Source: Helicobacter cholecystus (GTDB lineage Bacteria > Campylobacterota > Campylobacteria > Campylobacterales > Helicobacteraceae). From it: a stretch of 64,000 nucleotides of DNA. Shown in pieces: positions 26,740 to 36,540 of the stretch. Both the position numbers and the translations under genes were made by a program. Under the pieces are notes generated by a model, which saw only the letters and a list, made by a program, of their open reading frames with translations, ran no database searches and had not been told where the DNA came from. Numbering within the stretch: the stretch's first letter is position 1; each line of letters opens with the position of its first letter. The stretch spans positions 124,001 through 188,000 of the forward strand of contig NZ_NXLU01000002.1 in the NCBI RefSeq assembly GCF_003364215.1. The letters are read 5' to 3'.

Positions 26740-28125
26740 TTATTTTAAAGTATCCAATAAGGCAAGAGTTTGATTTTTATAAAATTCTAGCAACTCTTGA
26801 TTTTGCGCCTCAAATCGTGTAACAAGAACAGGGGTAGTATTACTTGCTCTCACAAGTCCCCAGCCTTTTTCAAAAATAATTCTGACCCCATCAATGCTGA
26901 TGATATCTAAGATTTTTGGGAAAGAGCTTGGCGGATGAGCAAGTGCATCTTGAAGTTTTGCAATGAGCGTGAATTTCATCTCTTCTTGTATAGAAATTTT
27001 TTCTTCATCGGTTGAATAAACTTTGGGGAGAGATAAAATGAGATTTTCCACTTCTTCTACATTTGAGTGTAAGAAAAGCTCCAACGCTCTAAGCCCCGCA
27101 TAGATTGCATCATCATAACCAAAGTAGCGATCATTAAAGAAGATGTGCCCACTCATTTCAGCTGCTAAAGATGCATTAGTTTCTTTGAGCTTTACCTTTA
27201 GGTTACTGTGTCCCGTTTTATACATAATAGATGTGCCAATTTTATTGCATTCCTCATACATTACTGCTGAGCATTTAACCTCTCCAATAATAATAGGTTT
27301 TTTAGGAGAAATTTCTTTTGCAATTGATTTTGCAAAAAGAATAGCAAGTTCATCACCTTTATAGCTATGATTTGTGCTTAAAAGAGCGATTCTATCCGCA
27401 TCACCATCAAATGCTAGAGCAATGGGAATATTTTTTTCTTTCATCATCTTTTTGACATCTTTAAGATTCTTTTCTTCACTAGGATCAGGATGGTGGTTGG
27501 GGAAGGTGCCATCAGGTTCAACATAAAGCGGTGTATAAGCAATATTGAGATTTTTTAAAATTGGCTCTAGTGCAACACCTGCAACACCATTTCCACAATC
27601 TATGGCAATAGGATAGGGAAAATTTTTAAGTGAAACAAAATGTTGTGTAAGATAAGTAATATATTCACTTAAGACATTAATTTTTTCTACCTCTTGATCT
27701 TGGTGGGTATAGGAGAGAGAAAGAGAGGAAATCCTTTCTTTTAATTTTTGGATTTCTTTGCCATAAAATGGCTCCTTTGCAAGTGTGATTTTAAACCCAT
27801 TATATTCTGAGGGATTGTGAGAACCTGTGATCATAATTGAATTATTTGCATATTTCCCACAAAAAATGGAAAAATATGCTACAGGCGTAGGAATGAGTCC
27901 CATATCATAAACTTTAATCCCCTGAGATTGTAAACCATTCTTGAGCCACTCAAAAAGAATAGGAGAGTGTACTCTTGCATCAAATCCAATATTGATAGCA
28001 TTCTCCCCTTTATCTTTAAGGATTTCTGCAAGTCCATATCCAATTTTATAGACAATTTCTTTGTTAAGATCTTTTTGAAAAATTCCTCGAATATCATACT
28101 CTCTAAAAATATAATCAAAATTCAT
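26740..28125 (-). CDS. Phosphomannomutase/phosphoglucomutase
   Basis: A 461-residue alpha-D-phosphohexomutase of the AlgC type. The phosphoserine loop is TGSHNPSEYNGFK, the metal loop is DGDADRIA, the sugar loop is AAEMSGHIFF and the phosphate-binding loop near the end is RASNTTPVLVTRFEA. It interconverts the 1- and 6-phosphates of mannose and glucose for LPS or surface glycan precursors. Gene name algC/manB is not fixed. It stands as a single gene facing porB. Confidence 0.93.
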   Translation of the reverse strand: MNFDYIFREYDIRGIFQKDLNKEIVYKIGYGLAEILKDKGENAINIGFDARVHSPILFEWLKNGLQSQGIKVYDMGLIPTPVAYFSIFCGKYANNSIMITGSHNPSEYNGFKITLAKEPFYGKEIQKLKERISSLSLSYTHQDQEVEKINVLSEYITYLTQHFVSLKNFPYPIAIDCGNGVAGVALEPILKNLNIAYTPLYVEPDGTFPNHHPDPSEEKNLKDVKKMMKEKNIPIALAFDGDADRIALLSTNHSYKGDELAILFAKSIAKEISPKKPIIIGEVKCSAVMYEECNKIGTSIMYKTGHSNLKVKLKETNASLAAEMSGHIFFNDRYFGYDDAIYAGLRALELFLHSNVEEVENLILSLPKVYSTDEEKISIQEEMKFTLIAKLQDALAHPPSSFPKILDIISIDGVRIIFEKGWGLVRASNTTPVLVTRFEAQNQELLEFYKNQTLALLDTLK

Positions 28126-28229
28126 TTTTTATCCTTACGGGTTAAAGTCAATGATAAAACATATTATAGCAAAGCTGAATTTTTCATATCACAAGAGGTT
28201 TTTTGGATAAAATAAATATTTTTAAGCTT

Positions 28230-28235
28230 TATAAT
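28230..28235 (+). promoter_or_regulatory. -10 element before fliF
   Basis: TATAAT, about 28 bases before the fliF TTG start. This suggests sigma-80 control; no GG-N10-GC box of sigma-54 or sigma-28 (GCCGATAA-like) motif was seen. Confidence 0.45.
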
Positions 28236-28262
28236 ATTTGATTTTTTTTCAAAGGTGTTGCA

Positions 28263-29990
28263 TTGGATATAGGGGCGTTAATTAAGCAGATTAGAGACTT
28301 TTACGACAAGATTAATAAGAAGCAAAAAATTGTAATTCTAGGAAGTATTTTTGCTGTTATTGTATTTTTGGCTTATTTGATTGTTTTTTCAACCAATAAG
28401 GGAGGAGGGAACACAAATGGTTATGCAGTGCTTTTTGAAGGAGTTGATCCAAGTGATAGCGCACTCATAGTTCAACATCTTCAACAAAACAATATTCCTT
28501 ATGATCTGCCCAAAGAAGATACAATTTTGGTTCCAAAGGCCCAAGTCTATGAGCAAAGAATTGCCTTGGCAAGCAAGGGTCTTCCTAAAAGTTCAAAAGT
28601 AGGTTTTGAAATTTTTGATACTAAAGATTTTGGTGCAACAGATTTTGATCAAAATATTAAATTTTTACGTGCAACTGAGGGTGAGTTGGCACGTACAATC
28701 CAGTCTTTAACTCCAATTGAAGAAGCGCAAGTGCATATTGCTTTGCCTAAAGATTCTGTATTTGTGAGTAAATCCACGCCTCCTACAGCCTCTGTTGTTG
28801 TTAAGATCAGAGAAAATATGCTCCTTTCTCCTACCCAAGTTTTAGGAATTAAAAATCTTGTCTCAGCGGCTGTGAGTAAGCTTACTCCAGAGAATGTTAA
28901 AATTGTTGATGAAAATGGAGAAACCTTGGGCGAAAATTCTGAAGAAGCCCAATCACGAGAACTTGCAAAAATCATTAATATGCAGATGAAATATAAAAAT
29001 AATTATGAAAAAACTCTTGAAGATAAGGTGATCAACATTCTTTCTCCTATTGTGGGTGGAAGAGATCGTGTTGTTGCAAAGGTAACCGCAGAGTTTGATT
29101 TCCGTCAAACCAAAAGTACAAAAGAGAGTTTTGATCCAAATAGCGTTGTGCGAAGTGAGCAGAGTTTAGAAGAAAAACGTGAAGGCTTAAAACCAAAAGA
29201 AGTGGGTGGGGTCCCAGGAGTTGTTAGTAATATCGGACCTGTGGAAGGTTTAAATTCTCAAGGGGGAGAAAAGTATGAGAAATCTACAAATACCACAAAT
29301 TATGAAGTAGGAAAAACAGTTAGTGAAATTAAGGGTGAATTTGGTGTACTTAAACGTTTAAGCGTCGCTGTGGTTGTAGATGGAAGCTATGAGAAAGTTA
29401 ATGAAAATGGGGTGGAGAAGCTTAAGTATTTTCCACTCTCACAAGAAAGTATGGATAAAATTAATGGTCTTGCCCGTCAAGCAGTAGGGTTTGATAAAGA
29501 GAGGGGAGATGAGATTTCTGTGAGTAATTTTGAGCTTAATGGTGCAACACAGACCTATAAGCCAAAAGATAAATGGGACAGTATTGTAGATGATATTAAA
29601 AAATACACTAATCCATTTATTCCAATTTTTAAATATCTTATTGTTTTACTTATTGCTTATGTCTTCTATAAGAAGGTGATTACCCCTTTTGTAGAGCGTA
29701 TGCTTTCTGATCAAGAGGAGGAGGATGCAGATATTGGTTCTGCATTGGGTGATGATGAAGTTAAGGGGACTGATAGTAAGTTTAGTGAAGCAAGAAAGAG
29801 AATTGAGGAACAATTAGGTGCCGAAAATCTTCTTAATGAAGAAGATATTAAATATGATGTCTTGGTTGAGAGAATGAGGGATATGATTTCTGAGAAACCT
29901 CAAGAGATTGCAGCACTATTTCAACGTCTCATTAGTGATGAATTAGGGGTAGAAGATGGAATGCAAAAAGTTGATAAGGATGAAGGGTAA
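28263..29990 (+). CDS. fliF: Flagellar MS-ring protein
   Basis: FliF forms the inner-membrane ring of the flagellar base. The 575-residue protein begins at a TTG preceded by AAAGG; no ATG is near. A transmembrane helix at about 22-42, the YscJ/FliF ring-building domain (YAVLFEGVDPSDSALI, YEQRIALASKGLP), a conserved PPTASVVVKI segment, and a second transmembrane helix at about 456-478 are seen. The acidic C-terminal tail binds FliG, the next gene after 10 bases. Confidence 0.97.
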   Translation: MDIGALIKQIRDFYDKINKKQKIVILGSIFAVIVFLAYLIVFSTNKGGGNTNGYAVLFEGVDPSDSALIVQHLQQNNIPYDLPKEDTILVPKAQVYEQRIALASKGLPKSSKVGFEIFDTKDFGATDFDQNIKFLRATEGELARTIQSLTPIEEAQVHIALPKDSVFVSKSTPPTASVVVKIRENMLLSPTQVLGIKNLVSAAVSKLTPENVKIVDENGETLGENSEEAQSRELAKIINMQMKYKNNYEKTLEDKVINILSPIVGGRDRVVAKVTAEFDFRQTKSTKESFDPNSVVRSEQSLEEKREGLKPKEVGGVPGVVSNIGPVEGLNSQGGEKYEKSTNTTNYEVGKTVSEIKGEFGVLKRLSVAVVVDGSYEKVNENGVEKLKYFPLSQESMDKINGLARQAVGFDKERGDEISVSNFELNGATQTYKPKDKWDSIVDDIKKYTNPFIPIFKYLIVLLIAYVFYKKVITPFVERMLSDQEEEDADIGSALGDDEVKGTDSKFSEARKRIEEQLGAENLLNEEDIKYDVLVERMRDMISEKPQEIAALFQRLISDELGVEDGMQKVDKDEG

Positions 29991-30000
29991 GGAGTAAGTT

Positions 30001-31032
30001 ATGGCAGCAAATCTAACAGCACGTCAAAAAGCACAATTTGATGATCTCTCAATGTCTGAGAAAATTGCAATTTTACTTTTACAAATGGGCGAGGATGTTA
30101 CAAGTGATATTTTACATTACCTAGATACTGAGGCGGTTACAGAAGTTACGCGTCATATTGCATTGATGAATGGAACGGATAGAGCTATAGGGGCTGCAGT
30201 TTTAGAAGAATTCTTTGCAATTTTACAAAGCAATCAATATATTAGCACGGGTGGATTTGATTATGCAAGAGAAATTTTGACAAAAGCCTTGGGTCACGAT
30301 GAGGCAAAACGCATTATTGATAAACTCAGTAAAACAATGCAAACCTCTCAGAATTTTAGTTATCTTGCAAAGGTTAAGCCCCAACAACTTGCAAACTTTA
30401 TTATTAATGAACATCCTCAAACTGTAGCCTTGATTTTAGCACATATGGAAGCAGGGAGTGCCGCACAAACACTCTCATATTTTCCAGATGATATTAAAGC
30501 TGAGATTGCAATTAGAATGGCAAATCTAGGAGATATTTCTCCAAATATTGTAAAAAGAGTATCAACAGTTCTTGAAAGCCGACTAGAAGCTCTAACAAGT
30601 TATAAAATTGAAGCCGGTGGTCCAAGAACTGTTGCTGAGATCTTTAATAAATTAGGCCAAAAAGCTGCAGTGACTACGATTGAGCATATTGAAAAAGTGG
30701 ATAAATCACTTGCGAGTGTGATCAAAGAGATGATGTTTACATTTAATGATATTATTAATCTTGACAATACTGCAATTCGTGAGATTCTTAAAGTTGTTGA
30801 TAAAAAAGATCTTACTCTTGCACTTAAGACTTCAACTGATGAACTTAAAGAGAAATTTACTTCAAATATGTCACAAAGAGCTGCTGAGCAATTTATCGAA
30901 GAGATGCAATATTTAGGAGCAGTAAAGCTTAAAGATGTTGAAGCAGCTCAAAGAAAGATTGCTGAAATAGTTCAAGCTCTAGCTGAGCAAGGACTTATTC
31001 AAATTGGAGATGGAGACGAGGTAGTTGAATAA
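30001..31032 (+). CDS. fliG: Flagellar motor switch protein
   Basis: FliG, 343 residues, couples stator torque to the rotor. EKIAILLLQMGED is in the N-terminal domain binding FliF, NEHPQTVALILAHM in the middle domain (EHPQ motif binding FliM), and the C-terminal torque helix shows FEDIxxLDxxAIREIL-type residues (FNDIINLDNTAIREILKVV). The stop overlaps fliH by one base. Confidence 0.97.
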   Translation: MAANLTARQKAQFDDLSMSEKIAILLLQMGEDVTSDILHYLDTEAVTEVTRHIALMNGTDRAIGAAVLEEFFAILQSNQYISTGGFDYAREILTKALGHDEAKRIIDKLSKTMQTSQNFSYLAKVKPQQLANFIINEHPQTVALILAHMEAGSAAQTLSYFPDDIKAEIAIRMANLGDISPNIVKRVSTVLESRLEALTSYKIEAGGPRTVAEIFNKLGQKAAVTTIEHIEKVDKSLASVIKEMMFTFNDIINLDNTAIREILKVVDKKDLTLALKTSTDELKEKFTSNMSQRAAEQFIEEMQYLGAVKLKDVEAAQRKIAEIVQALAEQGLIQIGDGDEVVE

Positions 31033-31817
31033 TGGATAATAATTTCATCACACAAACAGATCATGAAAAACATACAATCAAAAAATATGAGTTTAGAAAT
31101 ATTGATAAAACACTTGAGGCACAGATCGCTCCCTCAATGGAAGAGAAAGGGATTTATACACCCAATACTGAGCCAACAAATACGCAGAGCGATGAAATTT
31201 TGGCAATCCAAGAAATACTTAATGAAATTTTGCAAGGTAATAAAACTCTAGAGACTTCTTTACAAGCCTTGCAATCTCAAATTCAAACAATGCATTCTAG
31301 TGACAATCATGCTTTGCTTGAGGAGACAAAAAACAGTGCTTATGAGCAAGGGTTTTTGGAGGGTGAAAAAAAGGCAAGAGAAAATTTAGAAGCACAAATT
31401 CAATCTCAACAGCAAGCACTAGTTTTGGCAATACAAAATCTCAATGAGGCATTGAATCAATCTTATGAGAATGTCAAAAGCCTGGAAGCAGAATTAAGTG
31501 CAATTGCCCTAGACTTGGCAAAAGAGGTGATCATTAAAGAGGTCCAGGAAGAGAGTGGGAAAATCGCTAATGAAATTGCAAAAGAGTTGCTTGCACCCAT
31601 TGCAGATAGCAATGAAATTACGCTCAAGGTTAATCCACTTGATTTACCTTATTTACAAGAAAAACTGCCTGAAGTGCAGAGAATTAATTTTAAAGCAGAT
31701 CCTTTAATTGCGCGTGGAGGAGTTATAATCTCAAGCCCTAAGGGAAATTTTGATGGCACAATTCTTTCTCGTTATAAAAATCTTAAGCGCATAATTTTAG
31801 AAGAAAAAGGGCTTTGA
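31032..31817 (+). CDS. fliH: Flagellar assembly protein FliH
   Basis: FliH (261 residues) binds the export ATPase FliI and tethers it to the secretion apparatus. The C-terminal domain with LAKEVIIKEV and EITLKVNPLDLPYLQ matches the HrpE/YscL/FliH family, and a central Glu/Gln-rich coiled coil (about 105-165) contains YEQGFLEGEKKARE. The first 60 residues are divergent. Its stop overlaps the dxs start. Confidence 0.9.
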   Translation: MDNNFITQTDHEKHTIKKYEFRNIDKTLEAQIAPSMEEKGIYTPNTEPTNTQSDEILAIQEILNEILQGNKTLETSLQALQSQIQTMHSSDNHALLEETKNSAYEQGFLEGEKKARENLEAQIQSQQQALVLAIQNLNEALNQSYENVKSLEAELSAIALDLAKEVIIKEVQEESGKIANEIAKELLAPIADSNEITLKVNPLDLPYLQEKLPEVQRINFKADPLIARGGVIISSPKGNFDGTILSRYKNLKRIILEEKGL

Positions 31818-33661
31818 TGAGTTATGAGTATAAAGATGTTTTGGGAAATGAGAATTTCTTAGAACTTCAAAATATCGCTCAAGCTCTTAGAGAAAGAATT
31901 TTGGATGTAGTTTCTCGCAATGGGGGTCATCTAAGTTCCGCCTTGGGTGCTGTGGATTTGATTGTAGGGATGCATCAAGTTTTTAATCATTTCCAAAATC
32001 CTTTTATCTTTGATGTGGGACATCAGGCTTATGCTCATAAACTTCTTACAGGGCGTTGGGAAGAATTTGAAAGTTTAAGGAGTTTTGGGGGGTTAAGTGG
32101 TTTCCCAAATCCTAGAGAATCATCTTCTGATTTTTTTATTGCAGGACATAGTTCAACAGCAATCTCTGTAGGAGTAGGGGTGGCTAAAGCTTTTAATCTT
32201 ACCAAACAAGATCAACTTCCAATTGTCTTAATTGGAGATGGTGCAATGACTGCTGGACTTGTATATGAGGCACTTAATGAATTAGGAGAGAGAAAGTATC
32301 CCATGATTATCATTCTTAATGATAATGAGATGAGTATCAGCAAACCTATTGGTGCAATTTCTCGCTACCTTTCTCAAGCCATTGCATCACCATTTTGTCA
32401 AGGTGTTAAGGGGGGATTAAAAAAGATTTTAAAAAAAATGCCTCAGAGTGCAAGCTATATGGCAAAAAAATTTGAAGAATCTTTTAAACTCATTACACCT
32501 GGAATCTTATTTGAAGAGCTAGGATTAAATTATATTGGACCCATTGATGGACATAATATTGAAGAGATTGTTTCCATACTTAAAATTGCAAAAGAGATGA
32601 GAGCACCTGTTTTAATCCATGCTCAAACTACTAAGGGTAAGGGATATAAAATTGCTGAAGGTCATTTTGAGAAATGGCATGGTGTTTCTCCTTTTGATTT
32701 GCAGAGTGGAGAAAGTTTGAAAAAATCTACAAGCATCTCCCCAACTTCAGTCTTTAGTCAAACTCTTAAAGAACTTGCACGTGAGGATGAAAAGATTGTG
32801 GGAGTGACTGCTGCAATGCCTAGTGGAACGGGGATGAATAGATTGATAGAGGATTATCCTGATCGCTTTTGGGATGTGGCAATTGCAGAAGCACATGCTG
32901 TAACTTCAAGTTCTGCTCTTGCCCAAAAAGGATTTAAGCCTTTTGTTGCAATTTATTCTACTTTTTTACAGAGGGCTTATGATAGCATTGTGCATGATGT
33001 GGGCATTATGAATTCACCCGTGCGATTTGCTATTGATAGAGCAGGGATTGTAGGAGAGGATGGAGAAACTCATCAAGGGCTTTTAGATATTGCCTATCTT
33101 AGAAGTATCCCTAATTTTACCTTATTGGCTCCAAGAGATTTGTCAACACTTTATAAAGCAGTTAAGTTTGCGCACTCTCATGATTCTTCTCCCATTGCTT
33201 TTAGATACCCTCGCGCAGAATTTACACTTTTGGATGGAGAATATGAGGCAAAAGATTTTAAATTGGGAGAAATGGAGATTCTTAAAGAAGGAGAAGAAAT
33301 TGTACTCATTGGTTATGGCAATGGTGTAGGAAGAGCCTTGAATGTATCTAAAGATTTGCAAAAAGAGGGAATAGAGGTGGGTGTTGTAGATTTGAGATTT
33401 TTAAAACCACTTGATCAGCAAGGATTAAAAAAGCTCTTTACTCAGTATCAAAAGGCTTTTGTTTTAAGCGATAGCTATCTTATGGGAGGAGTAGGGAGTG
33501 CTCTTTTGGAGTTTATGACTCAAGAGCAAATTGATTGGGTAGAGTTAAAAAGTCTTGAGGTGCAAGATGAATTTATTACACATGGAAAAACAGCCTTGAT
33601 AGAAGAAAGATTAGGCTTAAGTACTTCTAGGCTTGTAGAGCGTATTAAGGGGTATTTATGA
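31817..33661 (+). CDS. dxs: 1-deoxy-D-xylulose-5-phosphate synthase
   Basis: Dxs condenses pyruvate with glyceraldehyde-3-phosphate, the first step of the MEP isoprenoid pathway and also for thiamine and pyridoxal. ATG 31817 (TGATG with the fliH stop) gives 614 residues. Signatures: NGGHLSSALGAVDL, FDVGHQAYAHKLLTGR, thiamine loop GDGAMTAGLVYEALN with NDNEMSIS, and transketolase-like AIAEAHAVT and YSTFLQRAYDSIVHDV. The fliFGH-dxs order is shared with H. pylori. Confidence 0.97.
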   Translation: MSYEYKDVLGNENFLELQNIAQALRERILDVVSRNGGHLSSALGAVDLIVGMHQVFNHFQNPFIFDVGHQAYAHKLLTGRWEEFESLRSFGGLSGFPNPRESSSDFFIAGHSSTAISVGVGVAKAFNLTKQDQLPIVLIGDGAMTAGLVYEALNELGERKYPMIIILNDNEMSISKPIGAISRYLSQAIASPFCQGVKGGLKKILKKMPQSASYMAKKFEESFKLITPGILFEELGLNYIGPIDGHNIEEIVSILKIAKEMRAPVLIHAQTTKGKGYKIAEGHFEKWHGVSPFDLQSGESLKKSTSISPTSVFSQTLKELAREDEKIVGVTAAMPSGTGMNRLIEDYPDRFWDVAIAEAHAVTSSSALAQKGFKPFVAIYSTFLQRAYDSIVHDVGIMNSPVRFAIDRAGIVGEDGETHQGLLDIAYLRSIPNFTLLAPRDLSTLYKAVKFAHSHDSSPIAFRYPRAEFTLLDGEYEAKDFKLGEMEILKEGEEIVLIGYGNGVGRALNVSKDLQKEGIEVGVVDLRFLKPLDQQGLKKLFTQYQKAFVLSDSYLMGGVGSALLEFMTQEQIDWVELKSLEVQDEFITHGKTALIEERLGLSTSRLVERIKGYL

Positions 33662-34092
33662 GAAAGAGTGTTCTTTTTGTATGTTTAGGCAATATTTGTC
33701 GCTCTCCCTTAGCACAAGGAATTGCTCGTCATTATGATCCCTATAGTCATTTTGATTCTGCAGGTTTAAGTGAATATCATCAAGGAGAGAAACCTTGTAA
33801 GGGTATAGAGGAAATTGCAAAAAAATATAATATTTCTCTAAAGGGGATCACAAGTCGTTGTATTGTTTATCCAAAAGATGAGGCATTTGATTGGATTATT
33901 TGTATGGATGAACAAAATTATCAAGATCTTATCAAACTTGGTTTTTGTGCTCAAAAAATCAAGAAATTGGGGGAATTTGGCTTTGGCGGGGTAGATATAC
34001 CTGATCCTTATTATTATGTTGGAATGGAGGGGTTTGAAAAAGTATATTCAATGATTAAACAAGGCGTTGTAAACTTATTGGAAACGTTTTAA
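33658..34092 (+). CDS. Low molecular weight phosphotyrosine phosphatase
   Basis: A 144-residue phosphatase with P-loop VCLGNICRSPLAQG (C-x5-R-S) at the N-terminus and the general-acid aspartate in DIPDPYYY (DP motif) near the C-terminus. Bacterial members dephosphorylate tyrosine kinases of capsule synthesis or other proteins. No kinase gene neighbours it. It overlaps dxs by 4 bases. Confidence 0.92.
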   Translation: MRKSVLFVCLGNICRSPLAQGIARHYDPYSHFDSAGLSEYHQGEKPCKGIEEIAKKYNISLKGITSRCIVYPKDEAFDWIICMDEQNYQDLIKLGFCAQKIKKLGEFGFGGVDIPDPYYYVGMEGFEKVYSMIKQGVVNLLETF

Positions 34093-34101
34093 GGAGTAGA
34101 T

Positions 34102-34440
34102 GTGATTGTTGTATCAGGAATAAGAAATTGTCAGAGTGTAAAAAAAGCACTTGTATTTTTAGATAGTCGTCATGTTGATTATGATTTTGTTGATTATAAG
34201 AAGAATCCCCCTAGCATTTCCATGCTTAAAGAGTGGGTGAGACTCAAAGGAATAGATAAAGTACTCAATAAAAGAGGGACGACTTATCGATCTCTTGGAC
34301 TTGCTAATCAAAATTTAAGTGAGGATGAATTACTTGAACAGATGTCTAAGAATCCTACTTTAATTAAGCGTCCTATTTTGGTAGGAGAGGATATTTTAGA
34401 GTTTGGATTTACCAAGGAAGGATATGAGAAGTTTTTTTAA
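34102..34440 (+). CDS. YffB/ArsC-Spx-like thioredoxin-fold protein
   Basis: A 112-residue protein with a GTG start after AAGGAG. It has the ArsC/Spx fold: IRNCQSVKKALVFL (single Cys, as in YffB GIKNCDTVKKA), YKKNPPS, NKRGTTYRSLGL, and KNPTLIKRPILV. The single cysteine and the lack of ars genes nearby make it YffB-like rather than an arsenate reductase. It was named Spx/MgsR-like but there is no evidence for RNA polymerase binding. Confidence 0.8.
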   Translation: MIVVSGIRNCQSVKKALVFLDSRHVDYDFVDYKKNPPSISMLKEWVRLKGIDKVLNKRGTTYRSLGLANQNLSEDELLEQMSKNPTLIKRPILVGEDILEFGFTKEGYEKFF

Positions 34441-35755
34441 TCTCCTTTTAGTCTCTCTTTTTTTCTTTGGATGTTCAGAAGCTAAAAGAGAAAAGCCAAA
34501 GCCTATTGCAGATCTTTTAATGCCGCAGAATGCATTAGAATATTTGCCCTCTACAAAAGTGGCACCATTTAGCAAACATAAGCTTTTAGAACTTAAAGAA
34601 AATTATTTAAAAAAGTTTTTTTCACCTTTTTTGAATTTAGCTCCTAATCCAAATATTTCTGAAGTGTTTTGGATCAAAAGTTCTTTAGAAAAAAATATAG
34701 GATATGGAGAAAATCTTAAACCCATTGATCCCAAAATGACACAAAAAATTTTACAAGATATGCAACTCCCCCTTTATCCTAGTGTAGCTCAAATGGCTAT
34801 TGTGGTTAAAGATAGCGATGTAAGAGCTGTTCCAAGTGTGCATCCTCGATTTTCAAAATCTTCTGGCTTTCCTTTTGATCGATGGCAAAACTCTATGATT
34901 TTTTATGGAACTCCAGTTTTGATTACTCATTTTGATAAAAGTAAGCGTTTTGCTCATATCCAAACAGAATTTGTTTATGGCTGGGTAGATGTTAGACATT
35001 TAGCTTTTGTTTCACCCAAACAAGCAAAAAATCTAGCAGCAATGAAAGATTTCGTTGTGCCAAAGAGTGATGAATTAATCATTACAGATTGGAGGGGAGA
35101 TTATCTTACACAAGCAAGGATTGGCAAGATTTTTCCTCTTGCGCAAAAAAATAAGATTTGGGTATTCAAAAGACAGAGTGATGGGAAACTAAGAATTGAG
35201 CAAACACAGATTGATCCTCAAGCTTTTGATGCCTTTCCTTTGAATTTTTCACAAAAAAAGGTTGCTGAGTATATCAATGAACTTGTAGGAAGACAGTATG
35301 GTTGGGGGGGAATGTATGAGGAACGAGATTGCTCTGCATTCATCCGAGATATTTTTACAAATTTTGGACTTTATTTGCCTAGAAACTCCTATGCACAAGG
35401 TCATTATGGAACAAGACAGATTGATCTTAGCCTACTTGCTTCAAATCAAAAAGAGCAAATCTTATTTTCTAATGCTACTCCTTTTGGAAGTGTGCTGTAT
35501 TTAAAAGGACATATTATGCTTTATCTTGGAAAGGATCAAAAGGGTAGGGCAGTTGCTGCGCATAGTGCGTGGAGTGTTAATGCTGGAGATATTTGGGGTA
35601 AAGAGGAATATCGTTTAGGTGGGGTTGTTATCACTACTCTTGAGCCCGCCAATGAATATAATGGAAGTTGGGGGAGGAGCAAGACATTAAGAGATAGAAT
35701 ACTTCTGGTGAATGATCTTTATAGCTTAATGGAAGATATAGGCGAAGGAAGGTAA
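34424..35755 (+). CDS. SH3 and NlpC/P60 domain lipoprotein (probable peptidoglycan endopeptidase)
   Basis: A 443-residue lipoprotein: ATG 34424 gives a signal peptide ending in the lipobox LFFFGC (Cys 17). An N-terminal P60-stabilising type segment, one or two SH3 folds around residues 150-240 (including VRAVPSVHPRF and YGWVDVRHLAF), and an NlpC/P60 cysteine protease domain follow. The catalytic Cys is in ERDCSAFIRDIF; GHIMLYLG holds the His. It probably cuts the stem peptide, from the outer side of the periplasm. The start lies inside yffB, the stop touches the ZnuA-like gene. Confidence 0.85.
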   Translation: MRSFFNLLLVSLFFFGCSEAKREKPKPIADLLMPQNALEYLPSTKVAPFSKHKLLELKENYLKKFFSPFLNLAPNPNISEVFWIKSSLEKNIGYGENLKPIDPKMTQKILQDMQLPLYPSVAQMAIVVKDSDVRAVPSVHPRFSKSSGFPFDRWQNSMIFYGTPVLITHFDKSKRFAHIQTEFVYGWVDVRHLAFVSPKQAKNLAAMKDFVVPKSDELIITDWRGDYLTQARIGKIFPLAQKNKIWVFKRQSDGKLRIEQTQIDPQAFDAFPLNFSQKKVAEYINELVGRQYGWGGMYEERDCSAFIRDIFTNFGLYLPRNSYAQGHYGTRQIDLSLLASNQKEQILFSNATPFGSVLYLKGHIMLYLGKDQKGRAVAAHSAWSVNAGDIWGKEEYRLGGVVITTLEPANEYNGSWGRSKTLRDRILLVNDLYSLMEDIGEGR

Positions 35756-36540
35756 TGAAAAAACTTATATTTTTCTTTACTTTTCTTTTTTCTCTTTATG
35801 GGGTTGAATCTGATTTTAAGATTAAGGTGGGCGTAAGTATTCTGGCACAGGAGTATTTTTTAAAAAAAATTGGTGGAGATTTCGTAGAGGTGATTACAAT
35901 TGTCCCCCAATCAAGAAATCCAAGCTTATACACTCCAAGTGGAGAACAAATGAAGATGATCAAAAATCTTAGTGCTTATATTGCGATCGGAATTCCTTTT
36001 GAGAAAAGATGGATAAAGCGTTTTACAAATGCAAATCCAAGTTTGCGTATTTTGGATCTTTCTTCACCGGATTGCAATGATAAAATTTGTTTCTCTTGGC
36101 TTTCTATTTCAAATGCAAAAGAATATGCTAAAAAAATTGCCTACATCTTAAGAGCTATTGATATTAAAAATTCAAAAATCTATAAAGAAAATCTTGAAAT
36201 TTTTCTTAAAGAACTTCAAGATCTTGAGCAACAGATTAGAGAAAAGCTCAAGTCTCCTGAAAGCAAAAAGCAATTTGGTGCCTTTCAAGATACTTGGGAT
36301 GAGTATGTGAAGGATTTTTCACTTCAAGTGCTAGATATCGCTAATCCGCAGGATTTAAAAACTTTTAAAGATTCTCATCTTTCTTTTGTTTTCATTACTC
36401 CTTTTAACCTCAAAAAACAAGTTTTACATCTTTTTCCAAGATCTAAAATTAAATTAATTGAAATTAATCCTTTTAGTATTGAATGGAAAGAAAATCTTTT
36501 AAAAGTCACTTCATATATTGCAGGAGAAAAAAATGGATAA
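35755..36540 (+). CDS. ZnuA-like substrate-binding protein lacking metal histidines
   Basis: A 261-residue secreted protein (signal MKKLIFFFTFLFSLYGVES) with the ZnuA/TroA fold pattern. The first ligand region of true ZnuA reads PHxYxPTP; here it is NPSLYTPSGEQ, with Ser at residue 57 in place of the His. The second region, usually PHxWLxP, reads CFSWLSI, and the third HxxFxY-like site reads GAFQDTWDEY. No histidine-rich loop is present. Thus all usual Zn/Mn histidines appear lost. No ABC permease or ATPase is nearby. Role unknown, perhaps structural or binding another ligand. Confidence 0.7.
   Translation: MKKLIFFFTFLFSLYGVESDFKIKVGVSILAQEYFLKKIGGDFVEVITIVPQSRNPSLYTPSGEQMKMIKNLSAYIAIGIPFEKRWIKRFTNANPSLRILDLSSPDCNDKICFSWLSISNAKEYAKKIAYILRAIDIKNSKIYKENLEIFLKELQDLEQQIREKLKSPESKKQFGAFQDTWDEYVKDFSLQVLDIANPQDLKTFKDSHLSFVFITPFNLKKQVLHLFPRSKIKLIEINPFSIEWKENLLKVTSYIAGEKNG

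Noticed and set aside
34102-34440. Arsenate reductase ArsC
   Set aside because: It has a single YffB-type cysteine and no ars genes beside it; the motif GIRNCQSVKKA is YffB-like.
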